Source of the DNA: Bremerella sp. TYQ1
GTDB taxonomy: Bacteria > Planctomycetota > Planctomycetia > Pirellulales > Pirellulaceae
Length of the DNA stretch: 64,000 nt
Assembly: GCF_020150455.1 (NCBI RefSeq)
Contig: NZ_CP083740.1
Location: 5,208,001-5,272,000, forward strand
Reading direction: 5' to 3'
Below are positions 16,078 to 23,020 of this stretch, piece by piece (position 1 is the stretch's first letter; each line of letters opens with the position of its first letter). Under the pieces are notes generated by a model. That model saw only the letters and a list, made by a program, of their open reading frames with translations. It was not told the origin of the DNA and searched no databases. A program made the translations under genes and the position numbers.

Positions 16078-17806
16078 GATCCAAGCAACCCGAGCACTTA
16101 ACGCCGCGAGGCGAGCGCACAAGCCGACCTATGCCGGTCTTCGAAGGCTAATTGGTTCGGACTCTGGTGAGAACCTTCTTAATTGGGCTTGCTCAGTATC
16201 AGATCGAAAGCTTCTCACCCGCGTAGACTGGCGATACTATGATTTCCCAATACTAAAAGAGATTGATAAACGGGGAATTCCCAGTTTTCGTAAGTACACA
16301 ATTGGTAGCCCAATTACCTTGCTGTCTGAGGCAAAGCTGTTGGCACTCATGTCGAAGGAGCCTTCGTTTTCATTTCCCGAAAACGTCTACAGCTACCTAT
16401 GGCCTAGAACTGAGCGAAGTGGCTACAACTTTCGGTTTTATCAACACGGTTATGTCTCCAGGAATGCAACGATCCGTGAACTGCTGAGGTCAAATCCAGG
16501 GCACGTTGCATGGATAAGTGACATCCAGAAATTCTACCCGACAATAGACTGGTCACTTCTACAACCAAAACTCGATAAACGGCTTTCGAGCACTAGCTCT
16601 CAGCCTTTGGCAAATGCGATTTCAAATTTTTGCAATAGCCTTAAGGGTTCAAGCGGGGCTGGTGTTCCCATCGGCCCTGACATTGGCCACGTACTCGCCA
16701 ACATCGCTTTGGATGAGGTAGATGGTCGCTTATCGGAATTGTATGGAAAGAGTTACTTAAGGTACGTAGACGACATTGTTATCGTCTGCCCCAAGGGGGA
16801 AGTGGGGCAAGTCCAGGATTCCGTTCGAGAGTGTCTTCTCAAGAGCGGACTAGATATGCATGTCGGAAAGACTGATGTCGTTGGGGCAGATATTTGGGTT
16901 GAAGAATGCCCCGATATGACAACTAAGGGGAAGCAAGACACATTTGAGTCACTAGTGCATGACTTGTCGGTTTATTTGGCGTTACGGCCCGAAAGCCAAG
17001 AGGCGATGTCTCAGTTATTTACTGAACACGGCTTCTCAATTCCGTTTGAGCGATTGGTATCGCAGTCCCGGTACAGACAATTTCATAGATACGTATTCGG
17101 TGCAATCAAGCAAGGTCGCTTTTGGAGCACGCTGGGACTCTATCTATCAAAAGAGCGAGACTTTGTCGGGCGAGCCGAGCAACTACGGGAATTGCTCCTT
17201 GAAGAGCTTAGAGGCTTGGTCAAGGCTCCAATTCCAGGGAGTGGAATGCGAAGAAGGTGGTTCGTTCAAAAGATACGCTATCGCTTGAACCGACTGCTGT
17301 ACCTGATTCCGAATTCTCTTTACCAAGAACTCTCACAACTTGTTCCGATTGGTGAGGAGTTCGGAGAATATGAAATCCTCTTTCGTTCGCTTAGCAATGA
17401 TGATGTCGCCCCTCTGCTTAGTTATCCAGGCCGAATTGTTTCGACGTTCTGTGAATTGTATCAGGGTAAATACCCAACAATGCGAAGCAGTTTGGAAGTC
17501 GATCGGAATGATGGGGCAATGGCTGAGGCATTGGCTTCCTTGTCTTTGCATTTTGGGACGAGTACAAGGAACTTTAGTGGTTTCCTGGCTTTTGAAGGGG
17601 GACGCATGCTCCTAGAAATATGCGAAAGATCAGTAGACTTTAGTGGTCAGATCGAGAAACTTTCATATCTAGACGAAATGGAGGTTTTGATGCGGGGTGC
17701 GACACAAGAGCAGCTTTCCACTCTCTCTCGCACAAGATTCTCAGACGGAGAAGCACTAGGACTGGAAGGATTGTTGATGGGCGGAGCATATGGTGGGCTT
17801 AGCTAG
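16067..17806 (+). CDS. Reverse transcriptase, probably defence-associated (UG/Abi type)
   Basis: This 579-residue protein has an intact RT palm: motif A W-I-S-D-I-Q-K-F-Y-P-T-I (149-160, Asp152), motif B G-A-G-V-P-I-G-P-D-I-G (198-208), and motif C Y-L-R-Y-V-D-D-I-V-I-V (230-240). A motif D Lys follows near 268. There is no group II intron maturase, endonuclease or integrase domain; instead about 300 helical residues follow the palm, as in many AbiA/AbiK/DRT-type enzymes. The start is TTG at 16067, with AGAGG about 7 bases upstream. It overlaps the methyltransferase-fold gene, so an upstream template RNA in the gap, as in retrons or DRT2, is impossible here. The exact UG class cannot be assigned by eye. 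Confidence 0.9.
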   Translation: MKPEIQATRALNAARRAHKPTYAGLRRLIGSDSGENLLNWACSVSDRKLLTRVDWRYYDFPILKEIDKRGIPSFRKYTIGSPITLLSEAKLLALMSKEPSFSFPENVYSYLWPRTERSGYNFRFYQHGYVSRNATIRELLRSNPGHVAWISDIQKFYPTIDWSLLQPKLDKRLSSTSSQPLANAISNFCNSLKGSSGAGVPIGPDIGHVLANIALDEVDGRLSELYGKSYLRYVDDIVIVCPKGEVGQVQDSVRECLLKSGLDMHVGKTDVVGADIWVEECPDMTTKGKQDTFESLVHDLSVYLALRPESQEAMSQLFTEHGFSIPFERLVSQSRYRQFHRYVFGAIKQGRFWSTLGLYLSKERDFVGRAEQLRELLLEELRGLVKAPIPGSGMRRRWFVQKIRYRLNRLLYLIPNSLYQELSQLVPIGEEFGEYEILFRSLSNDDVAPLLSYPGRIVSTFCELYQGKYPTMRSSLEVDRNDGAMAEALASLSLHFGTSTRNFSGFLAFEGGRMLLEICERSVDFSGQIEKLSYLDEMEVLMRGATQEQLSTLSRTRFSDGEALGLEGLLMGGAYGGLS

Positions 17807-17872
17807 GTAGGAGGAATGCAACCAGTGTACGCTTCCCCCTGTACTAATAGTTTCTCATTGTTCTAGTGGCTA

Positions 17873-17899
17873 AGTTGCGATGCAAAAGCGACTGTTTTT
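17873..17899 (+). terminator. Possible weak terminator after the RT gene
   Basis: A 6-bp stem (17873-17878 with 17888-17893, one G-T pair) runs into five T residues. It could end the long defence operon. The stem is short, so this is tentative. Confidence 0.4.
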
Positions 17900-17938
17900 A
17901 CCGGGCCAGATGACGATACCTGTAGGAGTTTCCCCCAG

Positions 17939-18856
17939 CTAGGTTCCGTACAGCTTTTGAGCGTAGGCATTCCAGTACTTCCGAACCCAACCGTGAAGCG
18001 TCATAACAGGGACGCCGAGTTCCGCAGAGATATCGCGATACGATACCCAACTACTGTGAAGGTCGAGAGCTTGTTCAAGCAACTGTTGTCGACGTTGCGA
18101 TTTAGTCAATTGTTTAGTCTTGGGTGGTCGTCCCCCTTTCTTGTTCTTATATTTCTGTGCCCTCTTGATCTCATGACTCCTGATTCCGCCCTTGCCTTTT
18201 CGCGGCAGATCAGGATGAAGAATTGTCGCAATCTGGACACCCTTGGCAAGCTTCAGAAACTTTTCAAACTCGCAAATAGTCGGCATGGCGTCATTGTCGT
18301 GGCAGTAGTCGATGTTTCTGAGTGCACGGTCTGTATCATAAAACACGATCACGGCATTGTGACGCTTCGCGATTTTCACCGCTTTCTTCAGTTTGGGACG
18401 ACCTTCATGCGTGAGAATCCAACCGGAACCGACTTCCTCTATGACCCTGATGATTTTGTGGCCACGCTTGGCTATTCGTCGTTTCGCGTCCCAAACCTGA
18501 GGTGCCAGATTGTTTCGCCAGTCTTGATACCTACCAGATACACGGCAGATCAGAACGATAGGGCGACTCGGCGGGATATCGTCCAGGTGCGTCAGATAGT
18601 CAGATGGCTTCCCAGGGGCATTCTTCCAGTGCCGTAAACGGTATCCTGGATGACTGTTTTCTATCCATCTTCGGCTGCTCACTTTCTTGCGGTCATTTTT
18701 TCTAATAGTCACGATCTCTTGTCCATGAAAAACGATTAAGTGCGTGCAGGGATGTGCGGTCGGAAAGTGTCGCCTTTCCAGTGAAGCTTGATCCTGCGTG
18801 GAAATACGGTCGGATTTGCCGTACGTTGGGGGAGAGGCGGGGTCTTGTCTCAGCAA
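17939..18856 (-). CDS. Atypical serine-recombinase-like protein with C-terminal HTH
   Basis: This 305-residue protein has a resolvase-like core displaced to the middle: I-V-L-I-C-R-V-S-G-R at 100-109 with Ser107 as the nucleophile candidate, and V-I-V-F-Y-D-T-D-R-A-L-R-N near 169-181. A basic segment (K-K-G-G-R-P-P-K-T-K) and a helix-turn-helix (S-Y-R-D-I-S-A-E-L-G-V-P-V-M-T-L-H) follow. About 95 residues without clear homology precede the core; either the N-terminus is a real extension or translation starts later at a non-ATG codon. The usual R-V-S-T-x-x-Q block is degenerate. It converges on the RT gene and diverges from yjbQ. It may assist excision or be an independent recombinase. Confidence 0.75.
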   Translation of the reverse strand: MLRQDPASPPTYGKSDRISTQDQASLERRHFPTAHPCTHLIVFHGQEIVTIRKNDRKKVSSRRWIENSHPGYRLRHWKNAPGKPSDYLTHLDDIPPSRPIVLICRVSGRYQDWRNNLAPQVWDAKRRIAKRGHKIIRVIEEVGSGWILTHEGRPKLKKAVKIAKRHNAVIVFYDTDRALRNIDYCHDNDAMPTICEFEKFLKLAKGVQIATILHPDLPRKGKGGIRSHEIKRAQKYKNKKGGRPPKTKQLTKSQRRQQLLEQALDLHSSWVSYRDISAELGVPVMTLHGWVRKYWNAYAQKLYGT

Positions 18857-18866
18857 TCCTTCCGTT

Positions 18867-18903
18867 CACGCGGTTTCTCCCGGTTGATGGGAGAACTCGC
18901 GTG
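18867..18903. repeat. Strong inverted repeat between recombinase and yjbQ
   Basis: CACGCG (18867-18872) pairs with CGCGTG (18898-18903), and inside it GTTTCTCCC (18873-18881) pairs with GGGAGAAC (18889-18896) around a 7-base loop. It overlaps the upstream side of both divergent genes and the start of the recombinase coding frame as called, so it could be an operator or a leader hairpin. No T-tract follows. Confidence 0.6.
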
Positions 18904-18963
18904 AGAAGCTGCGACAGGAGGGTTTAGTAGGGTCAACAGAGCCAACAAGGTAGTGAGAAACTG

Positions 18964-19398
18964 ATGAAGTCGGTCACGAAAGAGTTGTGGATGGACGTTC
19001 CCAAGCGGAGAGCCATCATTTCGATCCATCGCGAAATCGAGGAACTCGTCGCGGAAAGTGGAATTCAAGAAGGCCTGATACTTGTGAACGCAATGCACAT
19101 CACGGCGAGCGTATTCATCAACGACAACGAGTCTGGCCTCCATGCTGACTACGATCGTTGGCTGGAGGAACTTGTGCCGTTCGATCCCGGCACTGATCCT
19201 GATTCCGGCGGATATCTCCACAATCGAACTGGTGAAGATAACGCCGATGCTCACCACAAGCGGCAGATCATGGGCCGAGAAGTGGTGGTTGCGATTACCA
19301 AGGGCAAGCTTCATCTTGGCCCCTGGGAGCACATCTTCTACTACGAATTCGATGGCCGTCGGAGAAAGCGAATTCTTGCTAAGATTATTGGGGAGTAG
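18964..19398 (+). CDS. yjbQ: Complete YjbQ/UPF0047 protein carried by the element
   Basis: This 144-residue, full-length protein of the YjbQ/UPF0047 family, members of which show weak thiamine-phosphate-synthase activity, has the expected motifs. They are V-N-A-M-H-I-T-A-S near 43, N-D-N-E-S-G-L near 55, [13 protein letters not shown] near 81 (metal-binding His), and L-G-P-W-E-H near 119. It is about 70 percent identical to the truncated native start at 2602, so it is a diverged copy, not a recent duplicate. The attP-like arms place it inside the element. It therefore appears to supply the function of the gene that integration destroyed. ATG 18964 has a GGTAGTGAG stretch upstream. Confidence 0.92.
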   Translation: MKSVTKELWMDVPKRRAIISIHREIEELVAESGIQEGLILVNAMHITASVFINDNESGLHADYDRWLEELVPFDPGTDPDSGGYLHNRTGEDNADAHHKRQIMGREVVVAITKGKLHLGPWEHIFYYEFDGRRRKRILAKIIGE

Positions 19399-19444
19399 CA
19401 TTGGTAGCCCTCCCAGGGCGTCGAGTGACACCTTCAACGAGAAA

Positions 19445-19503
19445 GTTCAGTGTGTTGTGCAATCTCTCTGGGGAACGCCATGCACATCACTACCAGCCTC
19501 TTC
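19445..19503. other. attR of the serine-integrase element
   Basis: Element sequence ends at 19473. The AA at 19474-19475 followed by CGCCATGCACATCAC is the continuation of the yjbQ reading broken at 2726. Reading leftward on the complement from 19473, the arm shares AGAT, GC and ACACAC with the left arm at identical distances from the AA. Confidence 0.8.
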
Positions 19504-19635
19504 GCCAATCGCAGTGAAGCAGGTTTAACCTGGTTTCCGGCCGATGGCCGAATGAATCTGTCCGCTGTAAGCCAGGGCCAGCTTTGGCTATTTACCAATG
19601 AACAATCGCCTTCGTCCGCAAAGCATATCGTTTGA
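19474..19635 (+). pseudogene. yjbQ: 3' relic of native yjbQ
   Basis: From the AA core the frame reads N-A-M-H-I-T-T-S-L-F-A-N-R-S-E-A-G-L, clearly YjbQ residues 42-59. It then departs from the family, apart from a possible trace (G-Q-L-W-L) of the later K-G-K-L-H-L segment, and stops at 19635. The metal-binding His block is missing, so the relic has suffered a deletion or decay since it was cut off from its start. Its 3' end overlaps the start of the next gene by 38 bases in another frame. Confidence 0.8.
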
Positions 19636-20053
19636 GTTCTCGCAGCCGCTGGATCGTGGCGGCATGATGTTAGGCGAGTTGCTGGTCGATGGCCGGCCGC
19701 TGCGTGAACATGTTGAGAGGGCCTGGAAGAACCCTGTTGATAGCATTTCTCCCTTGGGATGGACGACCGATGAGTTCGCTCTACATCATGTCGAACGGCT
19801 CTTGCTACGGCGCGAGCCGGAACTGATCAGCGGACGGCGCGAACTGCTTGTCTGTCCACAGTGTGCCGACTTGGGCTGCGGCTGCATTTCGGTCAAGGTC
19901 GAAGAGCAGGGCGATTTTTACGTTTGGAGCGACTTCGGCTACGAAAACGATTACGAAGAAGACTCGCTCTGCTTGATCAAAATGAGCAAGATGGTTTTTC
20001 GCAAAACCGACTTACTGCATCTTTTTCGGAGCGTGGTGCCGGGGCTGGACTAG
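19598..20053 (+). CDS. Hypothetical protein with Cys-rich knuckle
   Basis: I do not recognise this 151-residue protein. The middle carries C-P-Q-C-A-D-L-G-C-G-C (about 86-96), a possible metal or zinc site. F-Y-V-W-S-D-F-G-Y-E-N-D-Y-E-E-D follows, and then F-R-K-T-D-L-L-H-L-F near the end. The N-terminal half reads L-D-R-G-G-M-M-L-G-E-L-L-V-D-G-R-P-L, which resembles small bacterial proteins annotated loosely as oxidoreductase-like. It is the original downstream neighbour of native yjbQ. It abuts the next, convergent gene with no gap. Confidence 0.7.
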   Translation: MNNRLRPQSISFEFSQPLDRGGMMLGELLVDGRPLREHVERAWKNPVDSISPLGWTTDEFALHHVERLLLRREPELISGRRELLVCPQCADLGCGCISVKVEEQGDFYVWSDFGYENDYEEDSLCLIKMSKMVFRKTDLLHLFRSVVPGLD

Positions 20054-20941
20054 TTATCCCACCATTCGGTCCAACGCCAACAATGCCACCGGCCATGGGG
20101 CCTGGCGGGTCTCTTGGGTTTGCCACCATTGTTGGACGATGTCGGCGAGGGCTTCGTGACCGGCGTGGGTGACTTGCCAAAGCTGGAGGGTATCGGCCAA
20201 GGTAACGGTGCCTGGGCGGACAAGCTCGACTTCTTCGGCCGCATATAAAATGCCTGGCAGGGTAGCCAAACGAGCAATCAACCCGATGCGATCGGAATCG
20301 ATTTGCTCGCTGAACTTGGGAAGATCGAGATTGAGCTGAGAAACGAGCCAACCTAATCTCGCGACCTCGGGGAGCTGCGGATTTGGGTCGTAGAGCATTC
20401 CTTCCAGCCGCACGCTATTGTAGGTCAGATGGGCGGTGCCTCGGCCTCCGCTGATCGGCAGGACCAGAATGACGTCGGCCGATTCGGGTAAAAACTGTTC
20501 CGGCAGGACACGTCCTAAAAAGTATAGCAATCCAGGGCCCCGAGCCTCCCAGGCTTCACGAAGTGGCCGACGGCGGAGGGACAGTTCTTCATTCGCTTTG
20601 GGCATCGCCGTTTGATAGGCGAGCGCCACATCGGATAACGCGCCTGCGATGTTGGCGGCTAGTGGTGATTCGCTGGCCTCCAGACCAAGTATTTTCCGCA
20701 AAACGACGCTCGCCAATTCGGCTTTGCTATCGAGCTGAGCCGATAGCGGCAAAGCGTGTCGCCAAAACAGTTTCGGGGGAATCACGGCCGAATGAATTTC
20801 GCTTAACAAACGCTTCACAGCAGGCGCGAGCGTGTCGGCAAGTTGATCTGAGACACCTGCAGGGCGATTTCCGGCCAAAATTTGAGCCGCATGCAAGCAA
20901 CTTGTCCAGGTATTTTCTTGCCAGCGAAGCTCGAGATTCAT
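20054..20941 (-). CDS. Hypothetical protein
   Basis: I do not recognise this 295-residue protein, which is rich in Ala and Leu and predicted to be mostly helical. It has no signal peptide, membrane segment or catalytic motif that I can identify. The middle contains a beta-like segment (A-D-V-I-L-V-L-P-I-S-G-G-R-G). The codon use is like that of neighbouring chromosomal genes, so it is probably a real gene of limited phylogenetic range. It is divergent from speA, with 147 bases between the starts, and tail-to-tail with the preceding gene. Confidence 0.65.
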   Translation of the reverse strand: MNLELRWQENTWTSCLHAAQILAGNRPAGVSDQLADTLAPAVKRLLSEIHSAVIPPKLFWRHALPLSAQLDSKAELASVVLRKILGLEASESPLAANIAGALSDVALAYQTAMPKANEELSLRRRPLREAWEARGPGLLYFLGRVLPEQFLPESADVILVLPISGGRGTAHLTYNSVRLEGMLYDPNPQLPEVARLGWLVSQLNLDLPKFSEQIDSDRIGLIARLATLPGILYAAEEVELVRPGTVTLADTLQLWQVTHAGHEALADIVQQWWQTQETRQAPWPVALLALDRMVG

Positions 20942-21088
20942 CCTAAGGTTCCTTCCGTTCGGGGTGGTTCATGTTCTAGAATCATCTCTTTCGTCGAGAT
21001 CGATTGCAACCGACAGGAAGAAGTGTTTCTTTGATGCGGTCGGCTCACACCCCAAATTGGTTCTGCACGCCTCAGGAGAGTGGAACGC

Positions 21089-22993
21089 ATGCTGAAAGAT
21101 AATGGCAACCGGTGGACCGCCGCCGATTCGACCGATTTGTACGAAGTAGACCGCTGGGGAAAAAACTATTTCAGCATTAGTGAGGAGGGGCATCTCCTTG
21201 TTCACCCCTCGAAGTCAGGCGAGAAGACCATCGACTTGAAGACGGTCGTCGATCGGCTGGAAGCTCGCGGCATTGACCTGCCGATCTTGCTACGTTTCAG
21301 CGAGATCTTGCAAAACCGTCTGCAAGAGATCAACAGCGCGTTCACAACGGCGATTGCCGACTACGAATATCAAAACAAGTATTCGTGCATTTACCCGATC
21401 AAGGTGAACCAGCAGCGGCACGTTGTGGAAGAAGTGCTCGACTATGGTCGTCCGTATGGTTTCGGTCTAGAAGCTGGCAGTAAGCCAGAACTGCTGGCCG
21501 TGATCGCGATGACCGACGAAAATACTCCGATTATCTGTAATGGCTTCAAAGATGCCGAGTACATCGAGATCGCCATGTATGGCCAGAAGCTGGGCCGAAC
21601 GATCATTCCGGTGGTCGAAAAGTACAGCGAGCTAGGCCTAATCTTGCGGACGGCCGAAGAGATCGGTGTGCGTCCCAAGATCGGTTTCCGCGTGAAGCTG
21701 GCTTCTCGTGGCAAGGGGCGATGGTCGGCTAGTGGCGGGTATCACAGCAAGTTTGGTTTGACGGTGACCGAAGTGCTTCGCGCACTGGACGAACTGAAGT
21801 CGCGCGGCATGGAAGATTGCTTCCAGTTGTTGCACTATCACCAGGGCAGCCAGGTGAGCAACATTCGATACGTGAAAGCGGCGCTGATCGAAGCGGCACG
21901 TATTTACGTCGACTTGGTCAAACGTGGTGCCGGGTTGAAGTACCTAGACGTCGGGGGCGGCTTAGGGGTCGACTACGACGGATCGCAGACCGACTTCCAT
22001 TCCAGCATGAACTATACGCTGGACGAATACGCTCGCGACGTCGTTTCGCACGTGCAGTCGATCTGTAACGAAGCAGAAGTTCCACATCCTCATTTGCTTT
22101 CGGAAAGTGGTCGCGCTGTGGTCGCTTTTCACAGCGTGTTGGTCTTTGGCACGTTGGGTGTCGCCGAGCAAGGACTTGGCGAGCTGAAGCATGAGTTCGA
22201 CGACGAAACGCCGACACCACTACGGGACTTGAAGGAAGCGTACGCTTCGGTCAGTCCCCGTACGGTGCTCGAGAGTTTCCACGATGCTCAGATGGCGTTG
22301 GATATGGCTTTGTCGATGTTCGGCAACGGCAATTTGACGTTAGAGCAGCGTAGCGAAGCGGAAACGTTGTACTGGAACTTGTGCTTCAAGATTCGCGGCC
22401 TGATCAGTGAACTCGATCACGTGCCGGAAGAGTTTGAAGGTCTGGATCGCATGCTGTGCGATACCTACTTCTGCAACTTCTCGCTGTTTCAGTCGTTGCC
22501 GGACAACTGGGCGATCAACCAGTTGTTCCCCATCATGCCGATTCACCGGCTGAATGAAGAACCGCAACGACACGCGGTGATTGGGGATATTACCTGCGAC
22601 AGTGACGGTAAGATCGATCAGTTCATTGATCGTCGACATGTGAAACGAACGCTGCAGCTGCATCGCTACGACGGCAACCCATATTACATGGGGGCGTTCC
22701 TGGTGGGGGCCTATCAGGAAGTGCTCGGCGATCTTCACAACTTGTTCGGCGACACGAATGCTGTTCATGTCGAGATCGACGATCAAGGCGAGCCTTCCTT
22801 CACCCATATCATTAAGGGGGATACGGTTCAGGAAGTGTTGCACTACATGCAGTTCAACGAAGAAGAACTGACTCGGCAGATGCAACGCAGCGTAGAGCAA
22901 TCGATCAAGCGAGGCGCCATCGAGCAGAGTGACGCCGGGACGATCATGAAGTTCTACGAATCAGGCCTGCGAGGTTATACCTACCTCGAGTAA
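21089..22993 (+). CDS. speA: Biosynthetic arginine decarboxylase
   Basis: SpeA converts arginine to agmatine plus CO2 with PLP, the first step of the agmatine route to putrescine. The 634-residue length fits the family. Motifs include Y-P-I-K-V-N-Q-Q-R near residue 102 (the PLP Lys), G-L-E-A-G-S-K-P-E-L, L-L-H-Y-H-Q-G-S-Q near 250, L-D-V-G-G-G-L-G-V-D-Y-D-G near 290, and C-D-T-Y-F-C-N-F-S-L-F-Q-S-L-P near the end. The start ATG 21089 lies 10 bases after AGGAG; the in-frame GTG at 21080 overlaps that site and is less likely. A hairpin terminator follows the stop. Confidence 0.95.
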   Translation: MLKDNGNRWTAADSTDLYEVDRWGKNYFSISEEGHLLVHPSKSGEKTIDLKTVVDRLEARGIDLPILLRFSEILQNRLQEINSAFTTAIADYEYQNKYSCIYPIKVNQQRHVVEEVLDYGRPYGFGLEAGSKPELLAVIAMTDENTPIICNGFKDAEYIEIAMYGQKLGRTIIPVVEKYSELGLILRTAEEIGVRPKIGFRVKLASRGKGRWSASGGYHSKFGLTVTEVLRALDELKSRGMEDCFQLLHYHQGSQVSNIRYVKAALIEAARIYVDLVKRGAGLKYLDVGGGLGVDYDGSQTDFHSSMNYTLDEYARDVVSHVQSICNEAEVPHPHLLSESGRAVVAFHSVLVFGTLGVAEQGLGELKHEFDDETPTPLRDLKEAYASVSPRTVLESFHDAQMALDMALSMFGNGNLTLEQRSEAETLYWNLCFKIRGLISELDHVPEEFEGLDRMLCDTYFCNFSLFQSLPDNWAINQLFPIMPIHRLNEEPQRHAVIGDITCDSDGKIDQFIDRRHVKRTLQLHRYDGNPYYMGAFLVGAYQEVLGDLHNLFGDTNAVHVEIDDQGEPSFTHIIKGDTVQEVLHYMQFNEEELTRQMQRSVEQSIKRGAIEQSDAGTIMKFYESGLRGYTYLE

Positions 22994-22995
22994 TG

Positions 22996-23020
22996 GCTGA
23001 AGGCTTATGGTGCCTTCAGC
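22996..23020. terminator. Bidirectional terminator between speA and the cytochrome gene
   Basis: A perfect 9-bp stem (22996-23004 with 23012-23020) and a 7-base loop lie between the convergent genes. The right arm and the loop are inside the last codons and stop of the leftward gene, so coding and termination signals overlap. Confidence 0.7.

Larger units (their letters stand above)
2727..19473. mobile_element. Integrated 16.7-kb serine-integrase genomic island carrying anti-phage genes
   Basis: The island is bounded by attL and attR inside yjbQ. It carries three serine-recombinase-type proteins, a winged-helix protein, a complete type I restriction-modification system with extra genes, a methyltransferase-fold protein and a reverse transcriptase, plus a spare complete yjbQ at its right end. 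No capsid, tail, replication or conjugation genes are seen, so it is an integrative cargo island rather than an obvious prophage or conjugative element. Composition is mosaic: hsdR and hsdM are GC-rich, while the genes at 12.0-13.6 kb and 15.2-17.8 kb are visibly richer in A and T. Confidence 0.88.

Noticed and set aside
16067..17806. Group II intron or retron interpretation of the RT
   Set aside because: There is no maturase/X or endonuclease domain, no intron RNA or msr/msd-like repeats, and the start overlaps the upstream gene.
18964..19398. Complete yjbQ as the host copy restored by fusion at attR
   Set aside because: The mirror-image arms and the yjbQ relic starting at 19474 put the boundary to the right of this gene, so it is cargo; the fusion model would leave the relic unexplained.
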